From Bailinhaonella thermotolerans (GTDB lineage: Bacteria; Actinomycetota; Actinomycetes; Streptosporangiales; Streptosporangiaceae), in assembly GCF_003594875.1 (NCBI RefSeq), contig NZ_QZEY01000023.1, forward strand, positions 83,465-147,464: a stretch of DNA of 64,000 nucleotides. The letters are read 5' to 3'. A program made the translations under genes and the position numbers. Of this stretch, positions 26,308 to 37,782 are shown in pieces (the stretch's first letter is position 1; each line of letters starts with the position of its first letter). The notes below the pieces were generated by a model that saw only the letters and a list, made by a program, of their open reading frames with translations, was not told the DNA's origin and ran no database searches.

Positions 26308-26532
26308 GTGCACGATCACGCCAAGGCCGCCTTGGCGGCGGCGATCGCCGAGCGTCTCCGCAAGCACGGTGCCCTGCGCCAGAGCTACAGCGACGCCGAG
26401 AGCCGGGACCTGCTGCGCAGCGCCGGCCGCCTGGCCGGCCGCCTCCTCGGCGTGTCGGTACGCACCCAGGACGTCGGCGACCAGGTCCACATCTACCTCA
26501 CCGACCCGTTCCGCCTCCCCCGGCCGGACTGA
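26308..26532 (+). CDS. Small conserved hypothetical protein
   Basis: A 74-residue protein (MHDHAKAALAAAIAERLRKH...). Amphipathic helices and the stretch SDAESRDLLRSAGRLAGRLL are followed by two strands (VSVRTQDVGDQVHIYLTDP). GTG 26308 is the start, as AAGGAG lies nine bases upstream. A TTGACA hexamer at 26250 could be a -35 element. I know of similar short actinobacterial proteins but no function. It is convergent with the GlgX gene, which ends 86 bases further on. Confidence 0.65.
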   Translation: MHDHAKAALAAAIAERLRKHGALRQSYSDAESRDLLRSAGRLAGRLLGVSVRTQDVGDQVHIYLTDPFRLPRPD

Positions 26533-26618
26533 CACCCCCGGCCGACACTCCCCCCGGCCCGGCCGGCGCCTCCTGGTCCGGGCCGACGCCCTCCCCGGGC
26601 GACCGGCGCCCTCCCCGC

Positions 26619-28673
<2,055 letters not shown>

Positions 28674-28674
28674 G

Positions 28675-29220
28675 TCAGGCGCCGTACGGCCGGGCGGCGG
28701 GCGAGCCGGCCTTGGCCATCCCGACGAGCCGCTGCCGCGCCAGCCGTTCGATCATGCCCAGGTCCGACGGGAACCCCAGGTGCTCGGCGCACGCGCACAC
28801 GTCGCGCACGCACCGCTCCACCTGGAACGCCGGAACGCACAGGAACTGCGCGGACAACCGGCGGGCCAGCGCCTCGGTCTTCACCCGCGTCGCGCTCCCC
28901 GCCGTCGCGCCGCCCGGTACGGCCTTCGCCGCCATCGCGCCGCCCGGAACGGCCTTCGCCGCCATCGCGCCGCCCGGCGCGGTCTCCCCCGGCGCGGTCT
29001 TCCCCGGCGCGGTCTTCCCCTGTGTCGCGCTGCCCCGCGCGGTCCTGCCCGCCGTCGTGCCCGCCGTCGTGCTCGCAGCCGTCGCGCTCCTCGGCCTCGC
29101 GCGTCCCCGTCTCGTGCCGGCGGCCGGCGCGGGCCCGCCCGCCGTGCCCGCGCGCGCCGCGGCGCTCCGGGCGGCCTTCTTCGCGGGCGTCTTGCTCCGG
29201 GGTTCCGCCTGAGCGTCCAT
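28675..29220 (-). CDS. Unknown protein with histone H1-like N-terminus
   Basis: A 181-residue protein. Residues 1-115 are Lys/Ala/Pro/Thr repeats (KTPAKKAARSAAARA, then KTAPGKTAPGETAPGGA and AMAAKAVPGG twice), resembling the basic tails of actinobacterial nucleoid proteins. Residues 120-181 form a compact helical domain with three cysteines (FLCVPAFQVERCVRDVCACA, then HLGFPSDLGMIERLARQRLV). I do not recognise this domain. GGAGGCGGGG precedes ATG 29220. The stop is one base from the glgX start, so it is co-expressed with glgX; the reason is not clear. Confidence 0.6.
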   Translation of the reverse strand: MDAQAEPRSKTPAKKAARSAAARAGTAGGPAPAAGTRRGRARPRSATAASTTAGTTAGRTARGSATQGKTAPGKTAPGETAPGGAMAAKAVPGGAMAAKAVPGGATAGSATRVKTEALARRLSAQFLCVPAFQVERCVRDVCACAEHLGFPSDLGMIERLARQRLVGMAKAGSPAARPYGA

Positions 29221-29410
29221 CGTCCCCGCCTCCCCCGTCTGCGCAGGTATTCGGACTAACCGGACAACTACCCGAGACGGCGCAAGGCCAGCTTCTACCG
29301 GGAGCAAAGACGTTCGAGATCGCCAAAGCGGCGAAGGGGGATTGACACCGCCATCTCCCGTTGGAGCATGACAATCACCCGGACTTTTCTCCCGGCGTGA
29401 GGAGTCGCCC

Positions 29411-30820
29411 ATGCAGCAGCTCTCGGGCCTTGACGCGATCTTCCTGAATCTGGAGACCCGGGGGACCATGCTGCACATCGCCTCGGTGTGCGTCCTCGAC
29501 CCGTCCACCGCCGAGGAGCCGCTCACCCTCGACTGGCTGTGCCGTCACGTGAGCACCCGGCTGGACCGGCTCCCGATCCTCCGCTGCAAGCTGGCCGAGG
29601 TCCCGCTCGGCATCGACCAGCCGTACTGGGTGGACGACGAGGACTTCGACCTGGAGTACCACATCCGGGAGCTGGCGCTCGCGCCCCCGGGCAACGACGC
29701 GCAGCTCGCCGAGCAGTGCGCCCGCCTGTCGGCCCGCCCCCTCGACCGCGCCCGGCCCCTCTGGGAGACGTACCTGATCCACGGCCTGGAAGGCGGCCGC
29801 GTCGCGGTCTACACGAAGGCGCACCACGCGGCGATCGACGGCGTGTCCGGCGCCGAGGTCCTGGCCACCCTCCTCGACGTCGCGCCCGGTCAGGCGCCGC
29901 CCCAGCCCCCGGCGGACACCTGGCGTCCCGAGCCCGCCCCCGGCCAGCTCGAACTCCTGGCCAGGGGCGCCGTGGGCCTCCTGGCGAACCCGCTGCGCGC
30001 CCTGCGCCTCATCCCGTCCCTGACCGCCCCGGTACGGCTGGCCGCCCGCGCCGTCAGCCCCATTCGCGAGGACGGCCTCACCCGGCCCTCGATGCCCTCG
30101 GTCCTGGCCCCGCGCACGCCGTTCAACGCCACGATCTCCCGGCACCGCCGCTGGGCCTTCCGCTCGATGTCCCTCGACGACGTGAAGGACGTCAAGAACC
30201 ACTACAAGTGCACGGTCAACGACGTGGTCATGGCCATGTGCGCGGGGGCTCTCCGCCGCTGGCTCGAGGACCACGACGCGCTCCCGGACAACCCCCTGGT
30301 GGCCGCCGTCCCCATCTCGGTCCGCACCGAGGAGACCCGGGGCACGCTGGGCAACCAGGTCTCGGTGATGTTCCCCGGCCTCCCCACGCACCTGGCCGAC
30401 CCGGTGGAGCGCCTGCGGGCCGTCCAGGCCGCGATGGCCGGCGCGAAGGAGCAGCACGGCGCGCTGCCCGCGACGATGCTCCAGGACTTCGCCAAGTTCG
30501 CCACCCCCGCCGTGGCCGCCCTGGCCGCGCGGGCCATCTCCCGGATCCGCTGGGCCGACTGGATCGACCCCCCGGCCAACATCGTCATCTCCAACGTCCC
30601 CGGCCCCGGCTTCCCGCTCTACCTGGGCGGCGCCAAGCTCCTGGCCTACTACCCGCTGTCCGCGCTGACGGACAGCCAGGGCCTGAACATCACCGTCCTC
30701 AGCTACCTGGGCCAGCTCCACTTCGGGCTGCTGGCCTGCCGCGAGCTCGTCCCCGACGTGGACGACATCGCCGCCCACCTCCAGGAGGAACTGGACGCCC
30801 TCCTCGCCGCCGTCAAGTAG
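29411..30820 (+). CDS. Wax ester synthase/diacylglycerol acyltransferase
   Basis: A 469-residue WS/DGAT family enzyme. It opens MQQLSGLDAIFLNLETRGTM, the family's N-terminal signature, and has the catalytic HHxxxDG motif as KAHHAAIDGVSG near residue 140. Further on are the NDVVMAMCAGALRRWL and NIVISNVPGPGFPLYLGGAK motifs. It esterifies diacylglycerol or fatty alcohols with acyl-CoA at the membrane to build storage lipid. GGAGTCG precedes ATG 29411. It is single, and divergent from the glgX pair. Confidence 0.95.
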   Translation: MQQLSGLDAIFLNLETRGTMLHIASVCVLDPSTAEEPLTLDWLCRHVSTRLDRLPILRCKLAEVPLGIDQPYWVDDEDFDLEYHIRELALAPPGNDAQLAEQCARLSARPLDRARPLWETYLIHGLEGGRVAVYTKAHHAAIDGVSGAEVLATLLDVAPGQAPPQPPADTWRPEPAPGQLELLARGAVGLLANPLRALRLIPSLTAPVRLAARAVSPIREDGLTRPSMPSVLAPRTPFNATISRHRRWAFRSMSLDDVKDVKNHYKCTVNDVVMAMCAGALRRWLEDHDALPDNPLVAAVPISVRTEETRGTLGNQVSVMFPGLPTHLADPVERLRAVQAAMAGAKEQHGALPATMLQDFAKFATPAVAALAARAISRIRWADWIDPPANIVISNVPGPGFPLYLGGAKLLAYYPLSALTDSQGLNITVLSYLGQLHFGLLACRELVPDVDDIAAHLQEELDALLAAVK

Positions 30821-30848
30821 CGCGGGGGGCGGGGGACCGCGGGGTGGG

Positions 30849-31559
30849 TCAGGTCAGGGTCGCGCGGGCCAGGCCGCCGATCTCCGTGCCGGCCGCGGCC
30901 GCCACCGCCCCGTCCGGGGACCAGATCGCGGAGTGGGCGGCCGGGCGCGTGTAGCCCTCGCCGGTGGGCGCGGCGAAGGAGGCGGTCGCGGCCCAGACGC
31001 CGTGGTCCCCGATCACCCGGAGGGCGCGCTCGGGCGGCACCCCTCCGTCGTGGGCATGCTCCAGGACGCCCGCGACATAGACGTCCATGCCCCGGGCGGC
31101 GGTGGCGGCGGCGTGCTCCGGGACCCCGGTGTCCTTGCAGATCGCCAGGCCCAGCCGCCACCCGTCCACATCCAGGACGACCGGGGCAGGACCCGGGGTG
31201 AAGCGGAACGTCTCGTCCCCGCCCAGGTACATCTTCCGGTAGGCCACCCGGGCCCCCTCGCCGGTGATCGCCAGCACGCCGATGTACGCGAGGCCCTCGC
31301 CGTCCGCGACCGGCGCCCCGGCCAGGGCGAGCGTCCCCGTCTCCGCGCACGCCCCGGCGAGGACGGCCAGCCGGGGATCGCCCGGGTCGAGGACCTGGGC
31401 GTCCAGGTGGTAGCCGGTGAGGGAGAGCTCGGGGAAGACCACGACCCGCGCCTCCGACGCGCGGACCAGCTCGGCGTGGGCCGCCGCGTTCGCCCCCACG
31501 TCGTACGGCTCGCAGCCCGGCTGCGCGACCGCGATGGTCAGCGGCGCTCTCACGTCCAC
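30849..31559 (-). CDS. Carbon-nitrogen hydrolase (nitrilase superfamily)
   Basis: A 236-residue enzyme with the three catalytic residues visible: Glu in VVFPELSLTGY, Lys in YRKMYLGG, and Cys in LAICKDTGVPEH. The family cleaves amides or nitriles; the substrate is not evident. I start at GTG 31559 because GGAGGGA lies seven bases upstream and the family sequence begins there (LTIAVAQPG); the open frame extends further, but as low complexity. It ends 28 bases from the convergent WS/DGAT gene. Confidence 0.85.
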   Translation of the reverse strand: MDVRAPLTIAVAQPGCEPYDVGANAAAHAELVRASEARVVVFPELSLTGYHLDAQVLDPGDPRLAVLAGACAETGTLALAGAPVADGEGLAYIGVLAITGEGARVAYRKMYLGGDETFRFTPGPAPVVLDVDGWRLGLAICKDTGVPEHAAATAARGMDVYVAGVLEHAHDGGVPPERALRVIGDHGVWAATASFAAPTGEGYTRPAAHSAIWSPDGAVAAAAGTEIGGLARATLT

Positions 31560-31822
31560 CGGCGTCTCCCTCCGACCTCCATGATCGAGTGTACGAATCT
31601 CCGCATCCAGGACATAAGCGATTTGCGCCCCCGCCCCCGCCCCCGCCCTCGCCCACGTGCGGGCCGTACGCGGACCCGCCCGGGGCCTGAGCGCCGCGGG
31701 CGCCGGGGCCTGAGCGCCGCGGGTGGTCGAGCGGGAGCTGAGAGCAGGATGAAAGTTAGGAGATTCTGTGTGAAAGCTGTGAATTCCCGAAATTTCCGAT
31801 AACAGAGTCGTTACCATGACGC

Positions 31823-32866
31823 GTGCTCTCCACCCCCTCGAAACGGCTCGCTGAGCTGGACTTACTGCGCCTCGTCGCGGTCCTCGCCGGGATGGCGTAC
31901 GGCTGGCTCGGCGTCGACGCCCGCGTGTGGGCGATGCGGCCGACCGAGCTGTTCGGGCCCGGCGCGCTGCTCGGGGAGCACGTCGCGCGGCTGTTCTTCG
32001 TGATCAGCGGGTTCCTCGTGCTGGAGAGCCTGCGGGGGCGGGGCGCCCGCGAGTTCCTCCTCGCGCGGCTCGCCCGGATCTATCCGGCCTACTGGGTCAG
32101 CGTGGCCGCGGTCGCGCTCGGGGCGTTCCTGCCGGGGTGGATCCGGCTCGGCCCCCCGCTCGGGATCGGCGAGTGGGCGGCCAACCTGACGTTGTTCCAG
32201 TCCGTCCTGGGCGTACCGCACGCGCAGCCGATCTACTGGGCGCTCTGGGCCGAGCTGCGGTTCTTCCTGCTCGCAGCGGTCCTGGCCGCCGCCGGGGCCA
32301 CCTACCGGCGGACGGTGGTCTTCATGTCCGTCTGGCTCGCCGCCTCGCTGTTCGCCCACAAGGACGAGGCGGTGCTCCAGGCCCTGTTCCTGCGGGAGGA
32401 GGCCCCGTACTTCCTCGCCGGGATGGCGTTCGCGCTGATCCGGCGGCACGGCCCGGCGATCGTGCCGTGGGGGTTCGCGGGCGTGGGGTGGGCTCTCGCG
32501 GTGTACTACGCGGTGCGGCCGGAGATGCGGCCCGGGGGCTCCACGCCGCTTCTCGTGGTCGCGGCCGTGACGGCGGTCTTCGCGCTGCCCGCGCTGGCCG
32601 CGGCCGGGGTGTTCCGGATCCGGGAGCGCCCCTGGCTGACCGGGCTGGCGGAGCTGGCCTACCCGCTGTTCCTGTTCCACCAGGTGACCGCGATGGCGCT
32701 GATCCCGGTGCTGCGGCGGCACCTGACCCCGTGGGCGGTGGTCGCGGTCGCGCTCGCGGTCTCCGTCGCCCTGGCGTACCTGGTGCGCCACCTCGTCGAG
32801 CGGCCCGCCGTACGGCTGACGCGACGGCGTGTCGCGACGCGGGCGGCGGCGGTGAAGGGAGCCTGA
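31823..32866 (+). CDS. Membrane acyltransferase (OafA-like), first of two
   Basis: A 347-residue Acyltransferase_3 protein with about ten helices. The N-terminal RLAELDLLRLVAVLAG and the loop FFVISGFLVLESL, then LARIYPAYWVSV, are family signatures. The usual active-site His-Tyr pair of helix 1 (Y-H) is replaced by AYGWLG, so activity may differ. Such proteins move acyl groups onto extracytoplasmic sugars. GTG 31823 is the likely start. It lies 2 bases upstream of a second member of the same family, and the two are co-transcribed. Confidence 0.85.
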   Translation: MLSTPSKRLAELDLLRLVAVLAGMAYGWLGVDARVWAMRPTELFGPGALLGEHVARLFFVISGFLVLESLRGRGAREFLLARLARIYPAYWVSVAAVALGAFLPGWIRLGPPLGIGEWAANLTLFQSVLGVPHAQPIYWALWAELRFFLLAAVLAAAGATYRRTVVFMSVWLAASLFAHKDEAVLQALFLREEAPYFLAGMAFALIRRHGPAIVPWGFAGVGWALAVYYAVRPEMRPGGSTPLLVVAAVTAVFALPALAAAGVFRIRERPWLTGLAELAYPLFLFHQVTAMALIPVLRRHLTPWAVVAVALAVSVALAYLVRHLVERPAVRLTRRRVATRAAAVKGA

Positions 32867-32868
32867 GC

Positions 32869-34221
32869 GTGGACGTCACCCCCGGGGCGCGGCCGCGGCT
32901 GCGCGAGCTGGACCTGCTGCGGTTCGTCGCGGCGCTGGCCGTGCTGGCCTTCCACTACCCCGGCAAGCAGGCCTGGGGGACGCCGAACCCGTTCCCGGAG
33001 GCGGTCCACGAGATCACGCGCCACGGCAAGTACGGCGTGGACCTGTTCTTCGTCATCAGCGGGTTCGTCATCCTGATGAGCGTCTGGGGGCGGAACAGCG
33101 CCGGGGACTTCGCCGCCTCGCGCATCGTCCGGCTGATGCCGGCGTACTGGCTGAGCGTGCTCTTCGTCGCCGGGTCCCAGCTCGTCCTGGGCGACCCGCC
33201 GCGCCGCCTGGGCGAGGTGATCCTCAACCTCACCATGCTCCAGGAGCCCGCCGGGGGCCGGGCGATCGAGGTCGTCTACTGGACGCTCTCGGTCGAGCTC
33301 CGCTTCTACCTGATCGCCTGCCTGCTCGTGCTGCTCCGGCCGGGTTACCGGACCACGCTGGCGTTCCTGGTCGGCTGGCTGCTGCTCTCCCTGCTCATGA
33401 CGCTGACCGACTGGAGTACGGCGGGCCTGCTGCTGCTCACCGGCTGGAACCACTACTTCATCGGCGGCATGGCGCTCTACCTGATCCACCGCGTGGGCCA
33501 CCGGCCGCTGCCGTGGGCGCTCGTGGTCGTCTCCTGCGCCCTGGCCGCGCTCAACGTGGACACGGCCAAGGAGCCCGCGGGGCCGTACATCGTGATCGGG
33601 ATCTTCGCGGTGACGGCGCTCGCCGCGACCGGGCTGCTGCGCCGCCTGAGCTGGACCGGGCTGACCGCGCTGGGGGCGCTCACCTATCCGCTCTACCTGT
33701 TCCACCAGCAGACCGGCGTCTACCTGATCCGGCTGACCCGCGACGCGCTCCCGGCCTGGGCAGCGATGGCGGTCAGCACGGCGGGTGCGATCGGCCTCGC
33801 CTACCTGGTGCACCGGTTCGCCGAGCGGCCCCTGCAGCGGCTGCTCAGGGCCCGGCTGAGCACGTCACTCGCCCTCATGCGCTCCGCCGACGCACCGCCG
33901 AGGACCGGGGAGGGCGGTCCCCCCGGTGTGCCGCCCCGCTCTCCCGGTGTGCCGCCCCGCTCTCCCGGCGTGCCGTCCGACTCTCCCGGCGTGCCGTCCG
34001 ACTCTCCCGGCGTGCCGTCCGACTCTCCCGGTGTGCCGCCAGGCTTTCCAGGCGTGCCGCCCCAGCGGAGGCCGGCGGCCGGTACGGCGACGCCGGCCGG
34101 GGCGGCCCCCGGATCGGCCGCGGGGCAGGTCGGCGGAGCGGCAGCGGGGCAGGTCGGCGGAGCGGCAGCGGGGCAGGTCGGCGGGGGTGGGGGCCTGCCG
34201 CCCGCCCCACACGGAACGTGA
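32869..34221 (+). CDS. Membrane acyltransferase (OafA-like), second of two
   Basis: A 450-residue Acyltransferase_3 protein. Here the catalytic helix is canonical (RFVAALAVLAFHYPG), followed by VDLFFVISGFVILMSVWGR and SRIVRLMPAYWLSV. From about residue 345 a soluble tail carries five to six copies of a seven-residue unit (GVPSDSP, GVPPRSP) and then three of AAGQVGG. GTG 32869 starts two bases after the stop of the first acyltransferase. The tail is probably outside or cytoplasmic and disordered; its repeats are near identical in DNA, suggesting slippage growth. Confidence 0.85.
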   Translation: MDVTPGARPRLRELDLLRFVAALAVLAFHYPGKQAWGTPNPFPEAVHEITRHGKYGVDLFFVISGFVILMSVWGRNSAGDFAASRIVRLMPAYWLSVLFVAGSQLVLGDPPRRLGEVILNLTMLQEPAGGRAIEVVYWTLSVELRFYLIACLLVLLRPGYRTTLAFLVGWLLLSLLMTLTDWSTAGLLLLTGWNHYFIGGMALYLIHRVGHRPLPWALVVVSCALAALNVDTAKEPAGPYIVIGIFAVTALAATGLLRRLSWTGLTALGALTYPLYLFHQQTGVYLIRLTRDALPAWAAMAVSTAGAIGLAYLVHRFAERPLQRLLRARLSTSLALMRSADAPPRTGEGGPPGVPPRSPGVPPRSPGVPSDSPGVPSDSPGVPSDSPGVPPGFPGVPPQRRPAAGTATPAGAAPGSAAGQVGGAAAGQVGGAAAGQVGGGGGLPPAPHGT

Positions 34222-34348
34222 ACAACGCCGCACAGGTAACAGTCAGGACAAGCTCAGATTCTTACCCTCATAGAGGCATCTGTACGCTAGTGTGCCGATC
34301 ATTCCCCGTATCGGGACGGGGTCAACGGGGAGACATGTGACGTAACCG

Positions 34349-35563
34349 ATGCCGCTCTGGGGGATGCTGGTCTCCGCGCTCGCGGAGATTCGCCACAGCA
34401 AGGTGCGGGCGGCGTTGTCGGTGATCTGCGTCGCGATCGGCGTCGCGGCGGTCACGATGGTCACGCTGGTGGCCTCCAGCTCCTCCCAGATGGCGCAGCA
34501 GGAGTTCGAGCGCTTCGCCGGCCGCCCCGGCACCATCACGATCATGCCGCCCGAGAGCGAGAACGGCCCGCCCTCCCTGGACCGGGAGACCGTGAACCGG
34601 ATGCGGGCGACCATGCGGGAGTACGGCGTCCTGCACACGCCCGTCCGGGAGTGGGGCGCGGCCGTCTACCGGCGGGGCGACCACACGATCCAGGGCGACA
34701 TGCAGGTCATCACGCGCGGCGTGGACCCCGACTACGACCGGATCCGGCGCATCCGCGTCGCGCACGGCCGCTGGCTGACCGAGGGCGACCTGCGGCGGCT
34801 GGAGCCGTCGCTGGTGGTGAGCCGCGGGTTCGCGGCGCGGCTGGGGCTGCCCGGCGCGTCCGCCATCGGCGAGACCGTGGACATCGCGGCCGACCGCTGG
34901 ATCCGGGCGCGGATCGTGGGCGTGCTCGACATCGGCGAGGAGGGCGCGGAGCGGGGCCGGCCGCCCGAGGTCTACCTGCCCTTCGACGTGATGGTGGACC
35001 TGGGCATGGCCGAGGACTACTCGCAGTTCCAGGTGCGCGTGCCGGAGAGTGACGCCGACGCGCTGATCGAGCGGGTGAAGGCGGCCAGCACGTCCGCCTG
35101 GGGCATGCCCAAGGCCGCGACCGTGGACCGGATGCAGAACGACTTCGGCCGGATCGGCAGCACGCTGAACATGCTGCTGCTCGGCGCGGCCCTGGCCGTG
35201 ATCGTGCTCGGCTCGCTGCCGGTGCTGGCGCTGGGCCTGTCGGCGATCAAGCACCGCCGGGCCGAGCTGGGCGTGCAGCGCTGCTTCGGCGCGACGGGGC
35301 CCGACCTGTTCCTGACGGTCCTGCTGGAGTCCCTGATCGTGTCCGCCGTGGGCGGCCTGGTCGGCATCGGCGTCGCCTGGATCGCGCACGAGCCGGTGAT
35401 CGGCCTGCTCGGCCGCATGGTCGGGGAAGTGGCGAACCTGTCGTTCCCGCTGCGCGCCGCGCTGCTCGGCCTCGGCGTGGCGCTGTGCGTCGGCGTGGTC
35501 AGCGGCCTGCTGCCCGCCATGCGCGCCATGCAGCGGTCCGTCATCCGCGCGATCCGGAGCTGA
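34349..35563 (+). CDS. ABC transporter permease, MacB/FtsX type
   Basis: A 404-residue permease: an N-terminal helix (IRHSKVRAALSVICVAIGVA), a large extracytoplasmic MacB-core domain (residues 50 to about 275), then three helices near 275-300, 325-350 and 370-390. The motif KHRRAELGVQRCFGATGPDL is the coupling helix region. MacB-type permeases are mechanotransmission proteins that drive export or envelope processes. It is the first gene of a trio with a HlyD-like adaptor and an ATPase. The nearest GGGGAGA is some 17 bases ahead, so translation may start weakly. Confidence 0.88.
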   Translation: MPLWGMLVSALAEIRHSKVRAALSVICVAIGVAAVTMVTLVASSSSQMAQQEFERFAGRPGTITIMPPESENGPPSLDRETVNRMRATMREYGVLHTPVREWGAAVYRRGDHTIQGDMQVITRGVDPDYDRIRRIRVAHGRWLTEGDLRRLEPSLVVSRGFAARLGLPGASAIGETVDIAADRWIRARIVGVLDIGEEGAERGRPPEVYLPFDVMVDLGMAEDYSQFQVRVPESDADALIERVKAASTSAWGMPKAATVDRMQNDFGRIGSTLNMLLLGAALAVIVLGSLPVLALGLSAIKHRRAELGVQRCFGATGPDLFLTVLLESLIVSAVGGLVGIGVAWIAHEPVIGLLGRMVGEVANLSFPLRAALLGLGVALCVGVVSGLLPAMRAMQRSVIRAIRS

Positions 35564-35680
35564 CGCCGTGGCCCGATCGCCGTACGCAGACAAGGCCGGC
35601 GCGGCAGCCGACGTGAGAGCGGCCGGCGTCACATCAGCCGGCGTCGCAGCCGAAGTGGAATCCGAGGGAGCCGTCCGACC

Positions 35681-36784
35681 ATGATCCGTCCGCTCGCCCT
35701 GTGGGGCAACCGCCTGGGCAAGGCGGTGATCATCCTCGTCGCGCTCGCCGCCGTCGGAGGCACCGGCTGGCTGGCCGGGCACGGCGCGGTCAGCCCCGAG
35801 CCGCCGCGCGACCCGCTGCCCAAGCCCGCCCTGGTGGGCCGGCCGATCCCGGTGAAGCAGGGCGACATCGTCAGCCGCCTGCTGCTCAACGCCACGATCG
35901 AGGCCGAACCGCCCGCCGAGGTGCGCGCGGTCAAGGGCGGCAAGGTCGTCCGGATCTACGTCAAGCGCGGCCAGCGGGTGAACAAGGGCGAGCCGGTGGT
36001 CGCGGTGCAGTACATCCCGGAGCAGCGCACTCCCGCGACCCCGCCCGCCGCCGAACCCAAGCCCGGCGACAAGGACGCGGCCAAGCCCGCCGAGCCGCCC
36101 GCGCCCAAGCCGGTCACCGTGATCGTGCGCGCGAGCGCCGCGGGCAAGGTCTCCAAGATCCTCACGCACCGGGACCGCGAGGTCGGGCCGGGCGACTCGG
36201 TGATGCAGATCGACCGCGGCCGGTACCGCGCGGTCGCCCCGGTCCAGCCCAAGGAGGTCTACCGCCTCTACGACCGGCCCAAGTCGATCAAGCTGGCCAT
36301 CGACCACGGCCCCGCCCCGTTCAAGTGCCCCCTGATCTCGTACGGCGCGGCCGGGGGCGGCAAGTCCGACGCCGAGCAGGGGCCCGGTGGCGGGGGCGGC
36401 GACGGCGGCGCCTCGGTGCAGGTGTCCTGCCGGGTGCCGCACGGGATCAAGGTCTTCTCCGGCGTGCAGGCGAAGATGTCCGTGATCACGGACTCGGCCG
36501 AGGGCGCGATCCTCGTGCCCACCTCGGCGGTGCTCGGCCAGGCCGGGAAGGGCAAGGTCACGGTCGTCCACGCCGACGGGAGGCGCGAGACCCGCGCGGT
36601 CAAGCTGGGCATCAACGACGGCAAGATGGTGGAGGTCCGCAGCGGGCTGAGCGTGGGCGAGCAGATCCTCGACCGCGCGCCGGAGGACGCGGACTTCGTC
36701 GAGCCGCCGAAGGGCCGGGGCGGCCCCGGCGAGCCCATCCCGATGGAGGGCAAGGTGGTCATCGAGACCCCGGGGGAGGGCTGA
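35681..36784 (+). CDS. HlyD-like membrane fusion/adaptor protein
   Basis: A 367-residue protein: one N-terminal anchor helix (AVIILVALAAVGGTGWLAG), a split lipoyl/biotinyl domain (AEVRAVKGGKVVRIYVKRGQ and VIVRASAAGKVSKILTHRDR), and a C-terminal beta domain (ILVPTSAVLGQAGKGKVTVV). A Pro/Lys insert lies between the lipoyl halves. It should bridge the permease to envelope components; Gram-positives use such adaptors with MacB-like permeases for peptide or antibiotic efflux. Its stop TGA shares its A with the ATPase ATG. Confidence 0.85.
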   Translation: MIRPLALWGNRLGKAVIILVALAAVGGTGWLAGHGAVSPEPPRDPLPKPALVGRPIPVKQGDIVSRLLLNATIEAEPPAEVRAVKGGKVVRIYVKRGQRVNKGEPVVAVQYIPEQRTPATPPAAEPKPGDKDAAKPAEPPAPKPVTVIVRASAAGKVSKILTHRDREVGPGDSVMQIDRGRYRAVAPVQPKEVYRLYDRPKSIKLAIDHGPAPFKCPLISYGAAGGGKSDAEQGPGGGGGDGGASVQVSCRVPHGIKVFSGVQAKMSVITDSAEGAILVPTSAVLGQAGKGKVTVVHADGRRETRAVKLGINDGKMVEVRSGLSVGEQILDRAPEDADFVEPPKGRGGPGEPIPMEGKVVIETPGEG

Positions 36785-37605
36785 TGCCCGCAGAGCGCGA
36801 GCGGCCCGCCGAACGCGAACTCCCCGCCGAGCGCGAACGGCCCGCCGGCCCCGGGGCGGAGGCCGCGCTCCCGGAGCCGGAGAGCGGGCGGGACACCGCC
36901 GCGCTGAAGATCCCGCCGGGGGAGAACGCGCTGGAGGTCACCTCGGTGACCAAGCGGTTCCGGCTGCGGGGCCGCAAGGAGCCGCTGACCGTGCTCGACG
37001 ACGTCAACCTCACGGTGGGGTACGGCCGCACGGCCGCGATCGTGGGCCTGTCCGGCGCGGGCAAGTCCACCCTGCTCAACATCCTCGGGCTGCTCGAACG
37101 GCCCGACGAGGGCACCGTGCGCATGTTCGGCGACGAGACCACCAAGCTGCGGGAGAGCGCGCGGGCGCGGCTGCGCGGGGAGTCGATCGGGTTCGTGTTC
37201 CAGCAGCTCAACCTGCTGTCCGGGCGCACCGCGCGGGAGAACGTGGCCGCGCCCCTCCTGTACGCCCAGGGGCGCGAGCTGTGGCGGCGGCACAAGCTGG
37301 CCGACGAGGCGCTGCGCCGCGTCGGCCTGGGCGAACGCCTGACCGCGACCTCCGCCAGCCTGTCCGGCGGCGAGCAGCAGCGCGTGGCGATCGCCCGAGC
37401 CATGATCCGGCGGCCCCGTCTCATCCTGGCCGACGAGCCCACGGGCGCGCTCGACCCGCAGACGGCCGGGCAGATCATGGAGCTGTTGTTCTCCACGGCC
37501 CGCGAGGACGGCCGCGCCCTCATCCTCGTCACCCACGACCACGCCCTCGCCCGCCGCGCGGACGACGTCTACCTGCTGGACAAGGGCAAGCTCATGCCCG
37601 CCTAG
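36784..37605 (+). CDS. ABC transporter ATP-binding protein, LolD/MacB type
   Basis: A 273-residue ATPase. A repetitive N-terminal extension (ERPAERELPAERERPAGP) precedes the ABC domain. That domain has Walker A GLSGAGKST, Q-loop FVFQQLNLL, signature LSGGEQQR and Walker B LILADEPTGALD, with the H-loop at VTHDH. The LolD/MacB-type sequence fits the permease two genes upstream. Translation starts at ATG 36784, overlapping the adaptor stop by one base. The extension of about 50 residues is absent in most relatives. Confidence 0.93.
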   Translation: MPAERERPAERELPAERERPAGPGAEAALPEPESGRDTAALKIPPGENALEVTSVTKRFRLRGRKEPLTVLDDVNLTVGYGRTAAIVGLSGAGKSTLLNILGLLERPDEGTVRMFGDETTKLRESARARLRGESIGFVFQQLNLLSGRTARENVAAPLLYAQGRELWRRHKLADEALRRVGLGERLTATSASLSGGEQQRVAIARAMIRRPRLILADEPTGALDPQTAGQIMELLFSTAREDGRALILVTHDHALARRADDVYLLDKGKLMPA

Positions 37606-37782
37606 CGGAACGCGTGCGCCCGTGACACCGGTCCGGCGGCCGAGGCTCGCCGTACGGTCCGCGCGGGGCGCGCCGGCGGCCCACCCGTGCGGCCCGCCCG
37701 CCTGCGGTTCGCCGTACGGCACGCTCGCGGTTCGCCGTACGGCACGGCGAGGGGTGGCCCGCCGTACCCGGGGGAAGAGGGG

